DNA of 64,000 nt from Ewingella sp. CoE-038-23 (GTDB lineage: Bacteria; Pseudomonadota; Gammaproteobacteria; Enterobacterales; Enterobacteriaceae). The stretch is from contig NZ_JAZHOH010000001.1 in assembly GCF_040419245.1 (NCBI RefSeq), positions 2,232,001 through 2,296,000 on the forward strand. The letters run 5' to 3'. The notes beneath the pieces are model-generated. The model made no database searches. It was not told where the DNA came from and saw only the letters and a list, made by a program, of their open reading frames with translations. The stretch's first letter is position 1. The number at the start of each line of letters is the position of its first letter. Positions 19,647 to 30,256 of this stretch are shown piece by piece. The position numbers and the translations under genes were made by a program.

Positions 19647-20816
19647 CTATGAGGTCTGTTCAGAACTGTTGGTTAGATCGCCGACCTGTTTCTGTAGTGC
19701 TTCAATCATTGCCTGCTGCGCATGAATAGCACCAGTTAGTTTGGCTATCATGGCCACCTGATCTAATCCATAAGCGCCTTCAGGATTTAACATATCAAAT
19801 CCCTCCTGTAATCCTTTACCTGTAACGCAGTCTGGAGACACTTTAACAAGGTCGTTTGCTATGAAGCCAAGCATCTCATTTGATTCTTTGATAACACCTC
19901 TTGCGATGTACTTGAACTTTGCAGGAATCCATTCCATGACCTCCTGTAAGTAACCGGATGTTTCTTGATATCCAATGTCTTTTTTTAGTAGCTTATCTGA
20001 TGCCGTTCTTAGTGTTATCGAGCCTAGATTAGACGAATCAACATATACCTGTACGTCACCATCATAGAAAAAGTTCCAGAAATTAACGCCTGTTGCGCCC
20101 CCCGTCCCCCGCCTAGACCTGAATGAACCTTGTGAGTCAATCGGGTTTGCTGAGAAAATTCCGGTTGAAGAGATTGAGGCTACATCAGTTGCGCCATTAC
20201 TGAAAATTATGTTTTTACCGTTAGCTTTTATTGTCGATTCAGTCGATAAAGCAACTATACCCGCAGTAAGAGTGCCGGTAAATGTAGGGTTGTTAGTGGG
20301 CTGAACGCCTAATTTTTTTCGCGCATCGCCTTCATTCGTCGCCCCAGTTCCGCCCTGATCCATAGGCACAGCTCCGTTGACAAGAGAGGCTTTATTCGAC
20401 ATATCATCCGTAAGCTTTTTAAAACTGCTTATGGTGACTGTCTGGCCGTTAGGAGTAGTTAAAGTAACACTGCCTGTACCAGTCATAATCTGTTGCCAAC
20501 CATCCATTTGGCTTTGGTAATAGCTGAGCTGGGCAGATAATCGCCGAGCGAAATCAGGTACCGAATCCGTGTAGAAAGAAGGAATTGCGTATACGGACGC
20601 GGCTGCGGTCGTGCCAACAAAGTTATCCTTCAGCGTTAACTGGGTGTTGCTGTCTACTCGCAGAATCTCATAAACTTGAACTGTGCCGGCGGCAGGAACA
20701 AGTAGCATCTGCCCCGGGCCAATACCCTGTTTATTGTCCCCCCACAAAGTGCCTGTGCCGCTTACCGTCGCACTGCCGTTTGTAACTCTGACCGTTCCGT
20801 CTCTATACCAAGCCAT
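19647..20816 (-). CDS. Tail fibre with C-terminal S74 chaperone domain
   Basis: 389 residues. The N-terminal ~100 residues (MAWYRDGTVRVTNGSATVSG) match the start of phage tail-fibre proteins. A repeated middle part is followed by SDKLLKKDI, the start of the peptidase S74 intramolecular chaperone domain, with the Ser that cuts the chaperone off after trimerisation. The C-terminal coiled coil (IHAQQAMIEALQKQVGDL) is typical. It is the last structural gene of the late operon and the likely host-range determinant. Confidence 0.85.
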   Translation of the reverse strand: MAWYRDGTVRVTNGSATVSGTGTLWGDNKQGIGPGQMLLVPAAGTVQVYEILRVDSNTQLTLKDNFVGTTAAASVYAIPSFYTDSVPDFARRLSAQLSYYQSQMDGWQQIMTGTGSVTLTTPNGQTVTISSFKKLTDDMSNKASLVNGAVPMDQGGTGATNEGDARKKLGVQPTNNPTFTGTLTAGIVALSTESTIKANGKNIIFSNGATDVASISSTGIFSANPIDSQGSFRSRRGTGGATGVNFWNFFYDGDVQVYVDSSNLGSITLRTASDKLLKKDIGYQETSGYLQEVMEWIPAKFKYIARGVIKESNEMLGFIANDLVKVSPDCVTGKGLQEGFDMLNPEGAYGLDQVAMIAKLTGAIHAQQAMIEALQKQVGDLTNSSEQTS

Positions 20817-20833
20817 AATATTTCCTATTGAAA

Positions 20834-21844
20834 TTAAAAGTAGTCTGATGCGTAAATGAATGGGAGTGGCTTCGATTCATAACCAACAACTTGCTGATCT
20901 TGATTGTTGTTATCACCGCCATTTATAAATCCGGCTGGTCTGCCGAAAAAAGATTTACCGCTTCTCGCCATTCCTAAATGGAACCAACTTTTACTTATAA
21001 GTTGGCCTCCAATTTTTAAAACAGGAATCATTGGCCTATTAGCTTGGGCTTGGTCAGAGAAATAAGTAGTCGCACCACCTCTTCCCGGCGAGTTAATATT
21101 CCCCCGATAAACAATTGGCATTTCTTCACTGGTAAAACTCGTTTTCCCATCTAAACCGTAGACTTGTATCCCCCAATCAGGGACGGTAGGACTCTTCATT
21201 GAGAATGCGCATACCTGTATGTTTATTGAAATACCTGATTGACTCCCCCCGCTGGAGTAGCCTCTTATTGTTTTTGTTGCCTCTTCAAAATAAATTGCAA
21301 CCTCGGGATGGTCCCAATAACAAAATACGTTTGATGGTGTGCTGATAGGAAGTTGCAGGTTTCCATTGAATATGCCGTTATAGGTATACGTCAAAAACAT
21401 TCCTCTGGAGCTATCTACAACATAGGGAAAAGAGCCGCCCTGAGATACTTCAAAGCCAAACCCGCCTAGGTTAACCACTGGCGGGTAAACGCAGTAGACG
21501 TTTACTGATTTTGGCCTGTCCGCAGCACTGCTTCGGAAAACAGGGCTTTGAAGATTTGTTCTGAGGTCAAGGGTTACTGAAACTGTTCTAGCGTTATTAT
21601 CTATTCCAATATCAAGAGATTTAAACTGCATGGCTGGTGATACTGATGATCCGATAATCGCGATTGCATTATCAGGTATACAAACCAATTGGGAGCCAGC
21701 GGGACATAAAGAGGAATAATTACCACTCGATGTGTTTATATTCCCCATATTAGCGCCAATTGATAAACTTCCCAAGAATGTAAGAGGTCTGGCATCGTCC
21801 ATGTTATAAGACTTCATGCCAGATATTTCTATTCCAAATGTCAT
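20834..21844 (-). CDS. Tail-associated protein (DUF6453-like)
   Basis: 336 residues, beta-rich, starting MTFGIEISGMKSYNMDDARP. It lies between the tail-tip protein and the S74 fibre in an unbroken late operon. Similar proteins occur in this place in many lambdoid siphoviruses and are taken to be baseplate or fibre-connecting parts; the function is inferred from position. Confidence 0.7.
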   Translation of the reverse strand: MTFGIEISGMKSYNMDDARPLTFLGSLSIGANMGNINTSSGNYSSLCPAGSQLVCIPDNAIAIIGSSVSPAMQFKSLDIGIDNNARTVSVTLDLRTNLQSPVFRSSAADRPKSVNVYCVYPPVVNLGGFGFEVSQGGSFPYVVDSSRGMFLTYTYNGIFNGNLQLPISTPSNVFCYWDHPEVAIYFEEATKTIRGYSSGGSQSGISINIQVCAFSMKSPTVPDWGIQVYGLDGKTSFTSEEMPIVYRGNINSPGRGGATTYFSDQAQANRPMIPVLKIGGQLISKSWFHLGMARSGKSFFGRPAGFINGGDNNNQDQQVVGYESKPLPFIYASDYF

Positions 21845-24516
21845 TATCTCAAGTCCCCAACTTTTACCTTCACATTCCCCGCCGCGTCATATACACGGAG
21901 CCCTCTTGAATCAAGGGTTACTCTCCCCTGCCCGGGGGCGTAGCCATTAAACTCAAACGAACCATCGGCACGCATAATTGTTCCGCTCTGCCCGGCAACA
22001 TAATTGGCTGAATACCAGCTGCCGAGCTTTGCCAGAGTAATAGAGGCATAATCAATAAGTGCCTCATTGATGAACATCTGTCCGTTCTTAATCGCCATGG
22101 CCAGCTTCATTTCGCCGTTGCCGGGATTATAGAACCCCATGGTATTGGCACTGACGAGGAAGTAGCTCTGCACGTCACCGCCATTGCCTTCGACGCCCAG
22201 TTGTATCCCAGCGACATACTTATTTCCGTTGCTGTCGACCTGCACTTTAGCGCCCCACTGCGCTGACAACTTCCCGTTTAAATCCGCGTAGGCGCTGGAA
22301 ACCTGCTGAACAGCAGCAGAGTTCTGGCCTGAAATTGCCGTTAGCTGATCGAACTTCTGAGCATATGCGGAATCATTATTCGCAATCAGCGTCGTGATAC
22401 TGAGAAATTCAGCTGCATTCTGCCCATCAACTACCCGGCGGCGCTGTACGTCCGCATCGTTTGCAATAGCGTTTTCAATGATGGCGTCTGTATTGGTGTC
22501 AATTCCCTTGATCAGGTTTGCGAACGTTTCCGACCCTTCGATTTCGTGGGAAATCTGATCAATCAGGCTGGCTGTGTCGGTACTGCAAAGCGCGGCAACC
22601 TCAACGAATGCAGAGGACCCGAATGCATTGATTGTGCGCACATACCAGTAATAGGTGTGGTCAACCTGCAAACCGTTACTTGTCCACGTCGTCCCCATTC
22701 CGGCCCGGGTAGCGCCAGCCTCTACCGTTGCCGTGTTGGTATTGGCAAGCCGTGTTTCGCCCGAGGTCCAGAAATCGAACTGTGTGGAAACGCTGGTGAG
22801 CTCCGCCATTTTCGGCTTCAGCGTGATGGCAAAATATCCCTGCTCAACGCTGACAGACGACGGCGGCGGCGGTGCCTCGATATTGAACGCCAGAAAACCT
22901 TCTGGAGACTGCGCCCCCATCTGATTAACGGCAATCACGTGCGCCGTATAGCTATCGCGGAGCAGGCCCGTCAGGCGCGTGAATGTGCCGGGCACCTGAA
23001 CAGAAAGTACAGGAACCCCGGCGCGGCGGATGATGACGTTGTTGTAAGAAACTTGGCCTATGTTCTGCCAAGACAGCACGCCCTGTACAACCTGCCCAAT
23101 TTCCTCGACCATGTAACGTAGGTTCTGTGGCTGAGCCACCCCGCCCGGCGGTAACTGAGTAAATGGCGGCCGCTCAATCGGTTTGCCAATAGCATCCCCC
23201 CAGACATCGGAGGTTTCCTGTTTAAGCGTCAGTTGCACGCCATTCTGCACGCCAAACTTCCAGTCAGTGACGCGCATTTCTATATTATTCATGCCCAGCG
23301 TCGGGAAATTCACTTTCACGTACATGCCGGGCCGGTAACGGTAGCCACTCAGGTTTAGTACTACGTTCATGGTGCGCGATATGCGGGTACGCTTCAGCTT
23401 GATATCGGCCAGACGCTGCCCAAGAAATTCGGAAGTCACAAAGCGGAGCTTCATATCCTGCGAGATTTCCACCCCATCTTCAGTTACCCATTCTCTGACT
23501 GAAACTGCTGGGAAATCTGTTTCGGAGTAAAACTGTAGCGGATCTACGAATGTCCCTTTAATAGTGTTGACTCGCTCGGACTGCGAAACTTCGGGCATGA
23601 TTTCTATGTCACCGGCCAACTGACTTTCGGTAATAATAAGGCTGGCTGGTCCGTAATACGCCCCCACCAGAATCCCATGCTTTCCGGCGGTATACGTTGG
23701 CTCACCAGCGCATGCTGCAAGCATAGACTCGAGGATGCTGGCTTTGTTTTCGCTCAGGTCAAACTCGCCGTTGATGGTGTAGCGCTTCTCGTTTGCGCCA
23801 TCAGCGCGGGTGACCATCTCATCTGCGATATTGGCCGCCTCCTGAAATTGATCCCAGAGAATATCGCTATCAGGCACTTTCAGGTAATTGCGGTAATAGT
23901 CCAGAATGCAGAGCGCGGCATTGTTCGAATAAACGGTTTGCCCGGTGCGCGGGTCGTATACCGAGCGACCAAATTTTTCGACGCGCACATTCGGAATGCC
24001 TGATGGAAACTTCTCAGCGCTGTATTTCAGCGTGAGTCGCAGCCAACTGATGCCCTTGCCAATCATGTCGGCCTTCCATGATGGAGCATTAGCCAGCAGG
24101 TAAGGATCCGCAGTCTGCCGATCAATGTGAACTTCGAACTGGGCGAAATCACCAAAGGTGGCTATCTCATCGTCACCCAAATAAATCTTTCCCACACTGG
24201 AAAGTGCATGGCCAGCCAGCGTGATCGCTAGGTGCAGCATCTCGCCGTCGGTCTGATCGCCCGGCTGCTCTTCTGAGAAAAAGAGCGTGCCGGCTGTCAT
24301 GGTTTGCCCGTATACGACCGTCTTGGCGCTGGCGGCGGCGCGCAAAACCTGCTTGCGCTCGGCGTTATCACGGTACCCGTCAAGAGAAGGTTTCTTGGTC
24401 AGCGCCTGCGTTGCAACCTGAGCGGCAATGGTGATCGCCATGGCAATGCCGTAAGCCTGATAAGAAGCCGCGGCGCCAGCGGCCACTGTCGCAATGATAG
24501 GAATAGCAGCAGGCAT
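21844..24516 (-). CDS. Tail tip / host specificity protein (lambda J-like)
   Basis: 890 residues. The N-terminal third (VRVEKFGRSVYDPRTGQ, YRPGMYVKVNFPTLG) fits the tail-hub fold. The middle has fibronectin type III-like repeats (PPPPSSVSVEQGYFAITLKP; HTYYWYVRTINAFGSS). The C-terminus (MRADGSFEFNGYAPGQGRV, AAGNVKVKVGDLR) resembles DUF1983-type central fibre ends. It assembles last on the tail and contacts the host. It is shorter than lambda J (1132), as in many relatives, and overlaps its neighbours by single bases. Confidence 0.85.
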   Translation of the reverse strand: MPAAIPIIATVAAGAAASYQAYGIAMAITIAAQVATQALTKKPSLDGYRDNAERKQVLRAAASAKTVVYGQTMTAGTLFFSEEQPGDQTDGEMLHLAITLAGHALSSVGKIYLGDDEIATFGDFAQFEVHIDRQTADPYLLANAPSWKADMIGKGISWLRLTLKYSAEKFPSGIPNVRVEKFGRSVYDPRTGQTVYSNNAALCILDYYRNYLKVPDSDILWDQFQEAANIADEMVTRADGANEKRYTINGEFDLSENKASILESMLAACAGEPTYTAGKHGILVGAYYGPASLIITESQLAGDIEIMPEVSQSERVNTIKGTFVDPLQFYSETDFPAVSVREWVTEDGVEISQDMKLRFVTSEFLGQRLADIKLKRTRISRTMNVVLNLSGYRYRPGMYVKVNFPTLGMNNIEMRVTDWKFGVQNGVQLTLKQETSDVWGDAIGKPIERPPFTQLPPGGVAQPQNLRYMVEEIGQVVQGVLSWQNIGQVSYNNVIIRRAGVPVLSVQVPGTFTRLTGLLRDSYTAHVIAVNQMGAQSPEGFLAFNIEAPPPPSSVSVEQGYFAITLKPKMAELTSVSTQFDFWTSGETRLANTNTATVEAGATRAGMGTTWTSNGLQVDHTYYWYVRTINAFGSSAFVEVAALCSTDTASLIDQISHEIEGSETFANLIKGIDTNTDAIIENAIANDADVQRRRVVDGQNAAEFLSITTLIANNDSAYAQKFDQLTAISGQNSAAVQQVSSAYADLNGKLSAQWGAKVQVDSNGNKYVAGIQLGVEGNGGDVQSYFLVSANTMGFYNPGNGEMKLAMAIKNGQMFINEALIDYASITLAKLGSWYSANYVAGQSGTIMRADGSFEFNGYAPGQGRVTLDSRGLRVYDAAGNVKVKVGDLR

Positions 24517-24914
24517 TAACGAACCCTCCAGATGCTTTCGGGCTTGCCCGACAATTTCACCAGTCCGGACTCTCCCGGAACAAAAACAGCGCCGCCAAAC
24601 ACAACGCCAGCACAGCGGCTGCCACCGTTAATCACTACGGCAATGTCACCGCGCTGGCGCAGGGTCACCGGCACTTCGTCAAGATGCTGTGCCAGCACCT
24701 TCTCAATCGAACCGCCCGCGTTCAGCAGCACGCGCTTTGCTCCAACGGCAGTGCTGTAGGTACCACGCAAATCAGAAGCGAAATCCTCTCCACACATTGC
24801 CTGTGCGCAGTCAGCGGCAAACAGGCAGCAGTCATGCTCGCCCCATAAAAAAGGCCGCTTTTCAGCGGCCTTAATTACGTCTATCAGTCTTCTTTGCCAG
24901 TCAGGATGCTTCAT
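24516..24914 (-). CDS. Tail assembly protein, Cys-rich (DUF6950-like, NlpC/P60-related position)
   Basis: 132 residues. GEHDCCLFAADCAQAMCG around 25-42 places a Cys like that of NlpC/P60 and DUF6950 proteins, a small papain-like fold found just before the tail-tip gene. It may be the counterpart of lambda K, though it is shorter. A terminator-like hairpin with a U run lies inside the gene at about 24842-24872. Confidence 0.7.
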   Translation of the reverse strand: MKHPDWQRRLIDVIKAAEKRPFLWGEHDCCLFAADCAQAMCGEDFASDLRGTYSTAVGAKRVLLNAGGSIEKVLAQHLDEVPVTLRQRGDIAVVINGGSRCAGVVFGGAVFVPGESGLVKLSGKPESIWRVR

Positions 24915-24922
24915 GCGATCCC

Positions 24923-25510
24923 CTATGAATAAGTAAACGGCGGAGCGTCTTTCTTGCTTCCCCAGAAAATAGAGCGTTCTGACATCTGCGCAACGTAGCG
25001 AAAGATGCGGTCGCCAGCCTGTGAAGCCTGATGCGATTCATCGGTGAAACGGTCCGGGAAAGGGCGCTGCCAGTCTTCAAAAACATTGCTTATGGTGTAC
25101 TGCAAGGCATTGGTAGCACCGGCGCTGGCCGAGGTGCTGGTCACTTTGCCTTTAAACAGCAGGTCAGCGACCTGCGGCACACCTGAATCATCCAGAGCGA
25201 CAAGGTAAAGCTCTGCCGGCCGCCCGACACAGCGCTCATTTAGCGTTGTTGCAAATAGCGACATATCCAGCCCGGACAGCGTCATCTTCAGTTGCGTGGG
25301 GCTAGTCGTGCTGGTTTCGCCCACATCATCCACGCTGCCCATCTCGCCGAGGCCGGTAAACACAAAACCGTTAAGAACCATCGGGCCGGTACCCGAATGG
25401 ATATAAACGGTGCCTGATTCAAACTCAATTTTTGATGCCAGAACGGCAGTGACCCTGTCGCGAGAAAGCCAAGTGATCATGTCATCGGTAAATGGCGCAA
25501 CTATCATCAA
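24923..25510 (-). CDS. Distal tail protein
   Basis: 195 residues beginning MMIVAPFTDDMITW, with a beta-rich body (FVFTGLGEMGSVDDVG) and an internal DWQRPFPDRFTDESHQ. It sits in the tail-tip assembly block (positions of lambda M/L). The role is inferred from synteny. It overlaps the previous gene by 4 bp. Confidence 0.65.
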   Translation of the reverse strand: MMIVAPFTDDMITWLSRDRVTAVLASKIEFESGTVYIHSGTGPMVLNGFVFTGLGEMGSVDDVGETSTTSPTQLKMTLSGLDMSLFATTLNERCVGRPAELYLVALDDSGVPQVADLLFKGKVTSTSASAGATNALQYTISNVFEDWQRPFPDRFTDESHQASQAGDRIFRYVAQMSERSIFWGSKKDAPPFTYS

Positions 25511-26100
25511 AAGGCCTCTTCAAAATCGATGGTGTAACTGGTAAATATGCCCGGTATCCGGTTTCCTGTTCCCTGACTGTTATCCTTCAGCTTAAAAATA
25601 CCGTAGGGCGCGGAGACTTCGAGCGGGGTATTCGCCGGTGGCGAGCTGCGCAACATCGGCGCAAACTGGATGATAGCCACCCCGCTGCTGTTACTGCTGG
25701 CGTCGGCGGTGACCATCTTCAGCTCATCGTTCACGGTGAAGTAATCCCCGGTGCGTAAAACGACTACCCCCGGCGTCCAGCCTTTGGTACCCAGTGACAC
25801 GCCTGACTGATTGGCATCCGAAACAACCGGTGCGCCTGCGGGGGTTCGCCCGGAACGCCCCCAGTCCCGGATTTTTACCCGACCATACTCACCATCCAGC
25901 GCCGCCACCAGCGCATCAATGCGTCGTGACTTGTCATCGTTCAGGTTGGTAAAGGTCAGAGAACAGAGCCAACGGGTGCCGGGGAAGCGAACGGTTTGTG
26001 AAGCACCGTTGAAGGGGGATCGAAAAGTCTTACTGTTACTCTCCGGCCGCCAAGTTAATGAGGCCGGGCATACGTCATGCGGCCATTCGAGCACAGCCAT
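25507..26100 (-). CDS. Minor tail protein
   Basis: 197 residues, beta-rich, with PFNGASQTVRFPGTRWLCSL near the N-terminus. It is the first gene after the tape measure in the direction of transcription and overlaps the next by 4 bp. Position corresponds to a minor tail or distal tail component; no specific family is assigned. Confidence 0.65.
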   Translation of the reverse strand: MAVLEWPHDVCPASLTWRPESNSKTFRSPFNGASQTVRFPGTRWLCSLTFTNLNDDKSRRIDALVAALDGEYGRVKIRDWGRSGRTPAGAPVVSDANQSGVSLGTKGWTPGVVVLRTGDYFTVNDELKMVTADASSNSSGVAIIQFAPMLRSSPPANTPLEVSAPYGIFKLKDNSQGTGNRIPGIFTSYTIDFEEAF

Positions 26101-26112
26101 AGTTCTCTCCTG

Positions 26113-29100
26113 TTAAACGCCAAGCAGGCGGCGGCCTTGCCCTCTAGTCTGGAAGTCCTGAAGCATTTCCTGCCGGGCTTGTTTCGCTCCGTCCTGCGCC
26201 CCCTGACGCGCCGCGTCCTGCATTGCTTGCTTCAGTGCTGCGTCACCGTTTCCGGAGACATGGAAAGTCTGATGAACAATAGTTGTCCCATTTCCAGCAG
26301 CGCCATTAGACGTGTCACCAACCGTATTTCCGCCGTTATAGGAATTAGTTCCGCGCGTCAAAGGCATCGACGTTGGGTTGTTACCGACGTAGCCGCCGCC
26401 CGCATATCCTCGAGCGTTTCTCATCAGCGCAGATAGATTTTCAACGCCTATTTTTTGCGTAGCCTCTTTGGTGAATACAAACTCCCCGCCGTGGACCACG
26501 CCTTTGGGCTCGTATTTCCCTCCGTCGCCTGTATACCCTCCCTCATCATAGCCTTGGAAGCTGGTTGAAAGGCCCATCGCGCCAGCTCCTGCGGCAGCGC
26601 CTCCAACTGCTGATGCTCCACCAGCGGCAGCACCACCGAAACCCATAAAACTAAGGAAGCCCGGACCCGCGAGTGACTTCATGCTATTAACGAGCATCGC
26701 GTTGAGAATAATTTTCTGCATGGACTGAAGCACTGATTTAGACCAGTCCTCCCAGCTTGCCTTGTTGCCACTCAGCGCACCGGAAAGCGTATCCACAAAG
26801 CCGCTCATCGTGTTAGAAACGAGATTGGCTGTCTGATCCGCATAGTTCGATGCGTTGTCCATCCAGTTGTTGAATCCACGGGAAGCGCCGGAAAGCCAGT
26901 CAGCCTCGGCGGCTGCCGTGGCCTTATAAGCTATATCCAACTTTTCCAGCGCTGTATTGCGAGCCGCGATGGCCTGAGCTCCTTTATCCGTTTTCTCGAA
27001 TACACGATTAACCTGCTGGGTTTCATCCAAGCGTGAACGCTGGCGATCACTTAACCCGGACGCATCCGTCGTCAGCGCAGCCTCGTCACTGTATTTTCTT
27101 GCGGCTTCCGTTAACTGCTTCAGCGCGTCGGCCTGCTCACGCTGCTTTCTCACAGTCTCATCAGCTTTCTGGTTCCACTTCGCAAGTTCTTCAGAGGAAG
27201 CGCGAATAGCCTTACGCTGCTCTTCCGTCCACTTGGTACCGGCCTGATGTGACGCGGCATACAGCTCGGCCGCTTTCTCTCCCTCGGTCGCTCTTACTTT
27301 CTGAACTTCGATCTCGACGGTCAGGTCGGCCATCTTGCGGGCATACTGCTCTGCGATGGTCGCCGCTTCCCGCTCAGATTTGTTCTGGTCTCTGGTCGCC
27401 GCCGTGCCTGCCTTTTTCGCCTCAGCAGCTGCCGCATCTTTCTTGGCTGCCTGATCTTTGTTGTAGATATAGGTGGTATAGAGCGCGCCGGTTAGCTTCA
27501 GGTCTTCTGCTTCATACACGTGCTGCTGATGGAGCTTTTGAAGACCAGAAAGGCTTGCCAGCTCGTTATCACGTCTCGACTTTTCAAGCGCTGTTTGTTG
27601 CTGTGGCGTAGCGGTGGAAACAGGAAGGGTCGGTAATACAAACTTTGGAATGTTTGTTGGGACTACAGCCATGGTCTGGTTAAGAAGCTGATAGGCACCA
27701 TTTAAAATAGAAATAGCACCGGCTTGTTTTACCGCTTTTTCTGCGGCTAAGTCTGTTGCATCATTAACCAATTTTTGCGTGGCAGCCACTTTTGCCGCGG
27801 CTTTCTCTCGATCATATTCCAGCTTGTTGAGTTCGTCAGTCAGAGCAATATTCTTTTCTGTTATATCCCCCTGATCCATGAACGTATTCAAATACGTCAT
27901 TCTCGGAGATTTATTATAATCCTCCTGAATTTTGGCAAGGCCAGCCTGACTGTTTTTCACCTTGGCGATTTGTGCGTCTAAATCTGCCAGATCGCTTTTT
28001 TGTGCCGCCAGAGACGAGCGGGCATCACTGGCTGTTACCTTGAGTCCCTGCACCGACATCGTCTGAAGCTTGCCGTTTATCTCATCGAGATTATTAGCAA
28101 ACCCCACGGCCTGCTGATGCACCTGCTCCATATGCTGAGATACGCCATAAAGCGCAGAACCAGCAGCAATAAGCACCCCCGGCCACCCGCCGAGTATTCG
28201 CAAAACTCCGCCGCCCAAACGAGTCATGACAGAAGCCGAGCCGGTAAGCTGGTTAATAGCTGCCGAACGGCCCCCTATGACGCTGTTCAGCGTTGACTGA
28301 GCCGCGGCCAATTGGCGCTCCGCTAAAATTTGGGTTCCGATTGATGTGGCTGCTGCTCTCGCCTGCTGCGCTCGGTAAACTGTCTGTCTTGCAGCCGCCA
28401 CGCTTACCTGTGCGCCACGAACTTGTGCCTGAGCTAACGCGACTTCGGCGGCGGTGTGCGATATAACCGCCGCTGTTGACTGAGCAACGCTTCCGACCAT
28501 ACTCCCAAAATAGCGGGCGATACCAAGTCCAACCAGTGTGCCAGCGACATTCGCAACGGTACCAATATTCTTCGCCAACCCGTCGAGAATTCCTGCCAGA
28601 GTGGATGACGCGCCAACGGCATCGTTCGCGCCGCCTACCCACGCAAGAAATGAGTTTTGCACTTTCTGTGCTGACCCACTAATTGAGGCTGGCAGCGTGT
28701 CAAATTCATCGCGCAGGATCTGCACGTTGGTCAGTAGCGGTACAATTTTATCTGTGGTTAGCTGGCCGTTATTCGCCATGTTTCTCAGGCCGCCAACGGT
28801 GGTACCCAAGCCATCGGCCAGCAACTTAGCCAGTCGCCCGCCGTTTTCCATGATGGAGTTAAATTCTTCACCACGCAGAACGCCGGAGGCTAGCGCCTGA
28901 CTCAACTGGGTGATAACAGAGCTGGCCTCTTCGGTACTGGCCCCCGAAAGCTTCAGGGACGTCGCTACTGTCTCAGTGACCTTTGCAACGTCGGCGGACG
29001 CAAACCCGGCTGAGCGCATTGACTGGGCTATACGTGCATACAGATTGCTGTTTGCCTGTAGAGATGTACCTGTGCGCTGGCTGATATCCATCAGAACGCG

Positions 29101-29436
29101 CTGGGATGCGGAAAAATCATCCGAGGAGGTTGAAGCTAATCGAAGCCTGCCGCTTAACTGGTTCCACGTATCGGCGAATTCAATTAGCTGGTGAGTGGCA
29201 AAGGCTCCTGCAAAAGCGCCCGCTAGCCCGGCAGCGGAAGATTTTACAGAGGCAAGCTCTGTGCTTAAATCGCTGATAGCCCGCTGAGTCTCACGCGTCG
29301 CAGCAGCAGCCTTTTTACCGCCCTGCTCCATCGTTTTGTAGTAATCCGCCCCCATGCGAGATGCGCGGGAAATCTCAGACTGAAAGGAACTGGAGTTGGC
29401 GGAGATTTTTATTATTAATTCACGAAGGGTTGCCAT
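26113..29436 (-). CDS. Tail tape measure protein
   Basis: 1107 residues, by far the longest tail gene; its length sets tail length. The N-terminal region ([36 protein letters not shown]) matches tape-measure proteins of lambda/HK97-type phages. Long Ala/Gln/Lys-rich helices and Gly-rich hydrophobic stretches ([20 protein letters not shown]) follow. A terminator-like hairpin ends directly before its start, so its expression should depend on antitermination. Confidence 0.92.
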   Translation of the reverse strand: MATLRELIIKISANSSSFQSEISRASRMGADYYKTMEQGGKKAAAATRETQRAISDLSTELASVKSSAAGLAGAFAGAFATHQLIEFADTWNQLSGRLRLASTSSDDFSASQRVLMDISQRTGTSLQANSNLYARIAQSMRSAGFASADVAKVTETVATSLKLSGASTEEASSVITQLSQALASGVLRGEEFNSIMENGGRLAKLLADGLGTTVGGLRNMANNGQLTTDKIVPLLTNVQILRDEFDTLPASISGSAQKVQNSFLAWVGGANDAVGASSTLAGILDGLAKNIGTVANVAGTLVGLGIARYFGSMVGSVAQSTAAVISHTAAEVALAQAQVRGAQVSVAAARQTVYRAQQARAAATSIGTQILAERQLAAAQSTLNSVIGGRSAAINQLTGSASVMTRLGGGVLRILGGWPGVLIAAGSALYGVSQHMEQVHQQAVGFANNLDEINGKLQTMSVQGLKVTASDARSSLAAQKSDLADLDAQIAKVKNSQAGLAKIQEDYNKSPRMTYLNTFMDQGDITEKNIALTDELNKLEYDREKAAAKVAATQKLVNDATDLAAEKAVKQAGAISILNGAYQLLNQTMAVVPTNIPKFVLPTLPVSTATPQQQTALEKSRRDNELASLSGLQKLHQQHVYEAEDLKLTGALYTTYIYNKDQAAKKDAAAAEAKKAGTAATRDQNKSEREAATIAEQYARKMADLTVEIEVQKVRATEGEKAAELYAASHQAGTKWTEEQRKAIRASSEELAKWNQKADETVRKQREQADALKQLTEAARKYSDEAALTTDASGLSDRQRSRLDETQQVNRVFEKTDKGAQAIAARNTALEKLDIAYKATAAAEADWLSGASRGFNNWMDNASNYADQTANLVSNTMSGFVDTLSGALSGNKASWEDWSKSVLQSMQKIILNAMLVNSMKSLAGPGFLSFMGFGGAAAGGASAVGGAAAGAGAMGLSTSFQGYDEGGYTGDGGKYEPKGVVHGGEFVFTKEATQKIGVENLSALMRNARGYAGGGYVGNNPTSMPLTRGTNSYNGGNTVGDTSNGAAGNGTTIVHQTFHVSGNGDAALKQAMQDAARQGAQDGAKQARQEMLQDFQTRGQGRRLLGV

Positions 29437-29445
29437 ATTTTCACC

Positions 29446-29473
29446 ATAAAAAAACCCCGCCGTAGCGAGGTTC
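29446..29473 (-). terminator. Terminator directly before the tape measure gene
   Basis: On the minus strand AACCTCGC/GCGGGGTT, an 8-bp stem with a TACG loop, followed by T7 and then ATGG. It ends the small tail-anchored moron just upstream, 10 bp before the tape measure start. Confidence 0.8.
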
Positions 29474-29490
29474 TTAATTTAGTGTTCTGA

Positions 29491-29898
29491 TTAGTGCAAA
29501 ATGAATGCCACCACAACTATTAGCAATATTATTGCTCCAATAAATTTCCCGAACATGGAAGCGGTGTCATTCCTTTTAGCTGCTTCTTCATATAATTCAT
29601 CAACTTTATCCATTGATGTTGAAGCCGCTGCCTCAGATTCTTGCGCGTATACTTCTAATACAACCGCTTGTGCTTCGATGGGTTCATTGGATAAAAATTC
29701 TTTAAAGACATCGGAATAATCTAATGAAGCAGTGTGTGGGTTGCCGCCAGATGAAATTACATCTCTAATACACTCCGAATAAACTTCAACTAGCTTCCGA
29801 ATTTTTCCTCTGAGTGCACTAAATTCAGTAACACCACTATCATTTTTCAAAGCAACATAATAATCAGTTGGATTACCCGGAATTATAAATTTCTTCAT
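29491..29898 (-). CDS. Tail-anchored membrane protein, probable moron
   Basis: 135 residues, no recognised family. The body is soluble and acidic (AQESEAAASTSMDKVDELYE). The last ~20 residues (FGKFIGAIILLIVVVAFILH) form one strong C-terminal membrane segment. It is inserted between the G/T chaperone genes and the tape measure, a place where lambda-like phages normally have no gene, and has its own terminator downstream. Small membrane proteins in such sites are often superinfection-exclusion or lysogenic conversion factors, but no function can be read here. Confidence 0.65.
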   Translation of the reverse strand: MKKFIIPGNPTDYYVALKNDSGVTEFSALRGKIRKLVEVYSECIRDVISSGGNPHTASLDYSDVFKEFLSNEPIEAQAVVLEVYAQESEAAASTSMDKVDELYEEAAKRNDTASMFGKFIGAIILLIVVVAFILH

Positions 29899-29966
29899 TT
29901 CCCCATCCTTGCCGTATCAATTTCCAGCATTCTAGCACTGGTTGATATGGAGATCAGTAATCACAA

Positions 29967-30256
29967 TCAAAGCGCCCCCATCCATTCTTCAAGCTCGCTG
30001 ATTTCACCTTCTTCAGACGACGGCCCCCATTTAAGTAACACGTCGTTAAGCCCGAACTTCCCACCCTGTGCGTTGATTGCGGCCGTTGCCACCTGCGCAG
30101 CCTGCACGTCACCGCGCCAGTCACCAATAGGGCTAAGCCGGTCATAGGCGATCCACATTTTCAGTTCGCTGGCGGTGAGGGTTTGCCGGAGTTCGTGAAC
30201 GGTGCGCCCCAAGCGGAGCGCTAGAGAGAAAAGAAAGAAAGTCAGCGGCTCTTTTA
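29967..30256 (-). CDS. Tail assembly chaperone T part, made by -1 frameshift
   Basis: This frame is open from the slippery site to the stop at 29967, and its ~80-residue C-terminal part (VHELRQTLTASELKMWIAYD) fits lambda T / DUF4035 tail assembly proteins. It has no convincing start of its own. It should be made as an extension of the upstream G-like chaperone by -1 slippage, giving a G-T fusion that helps polymerise tail tube on the tape measure and is not kept in the virion. Confidence 0.8.
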
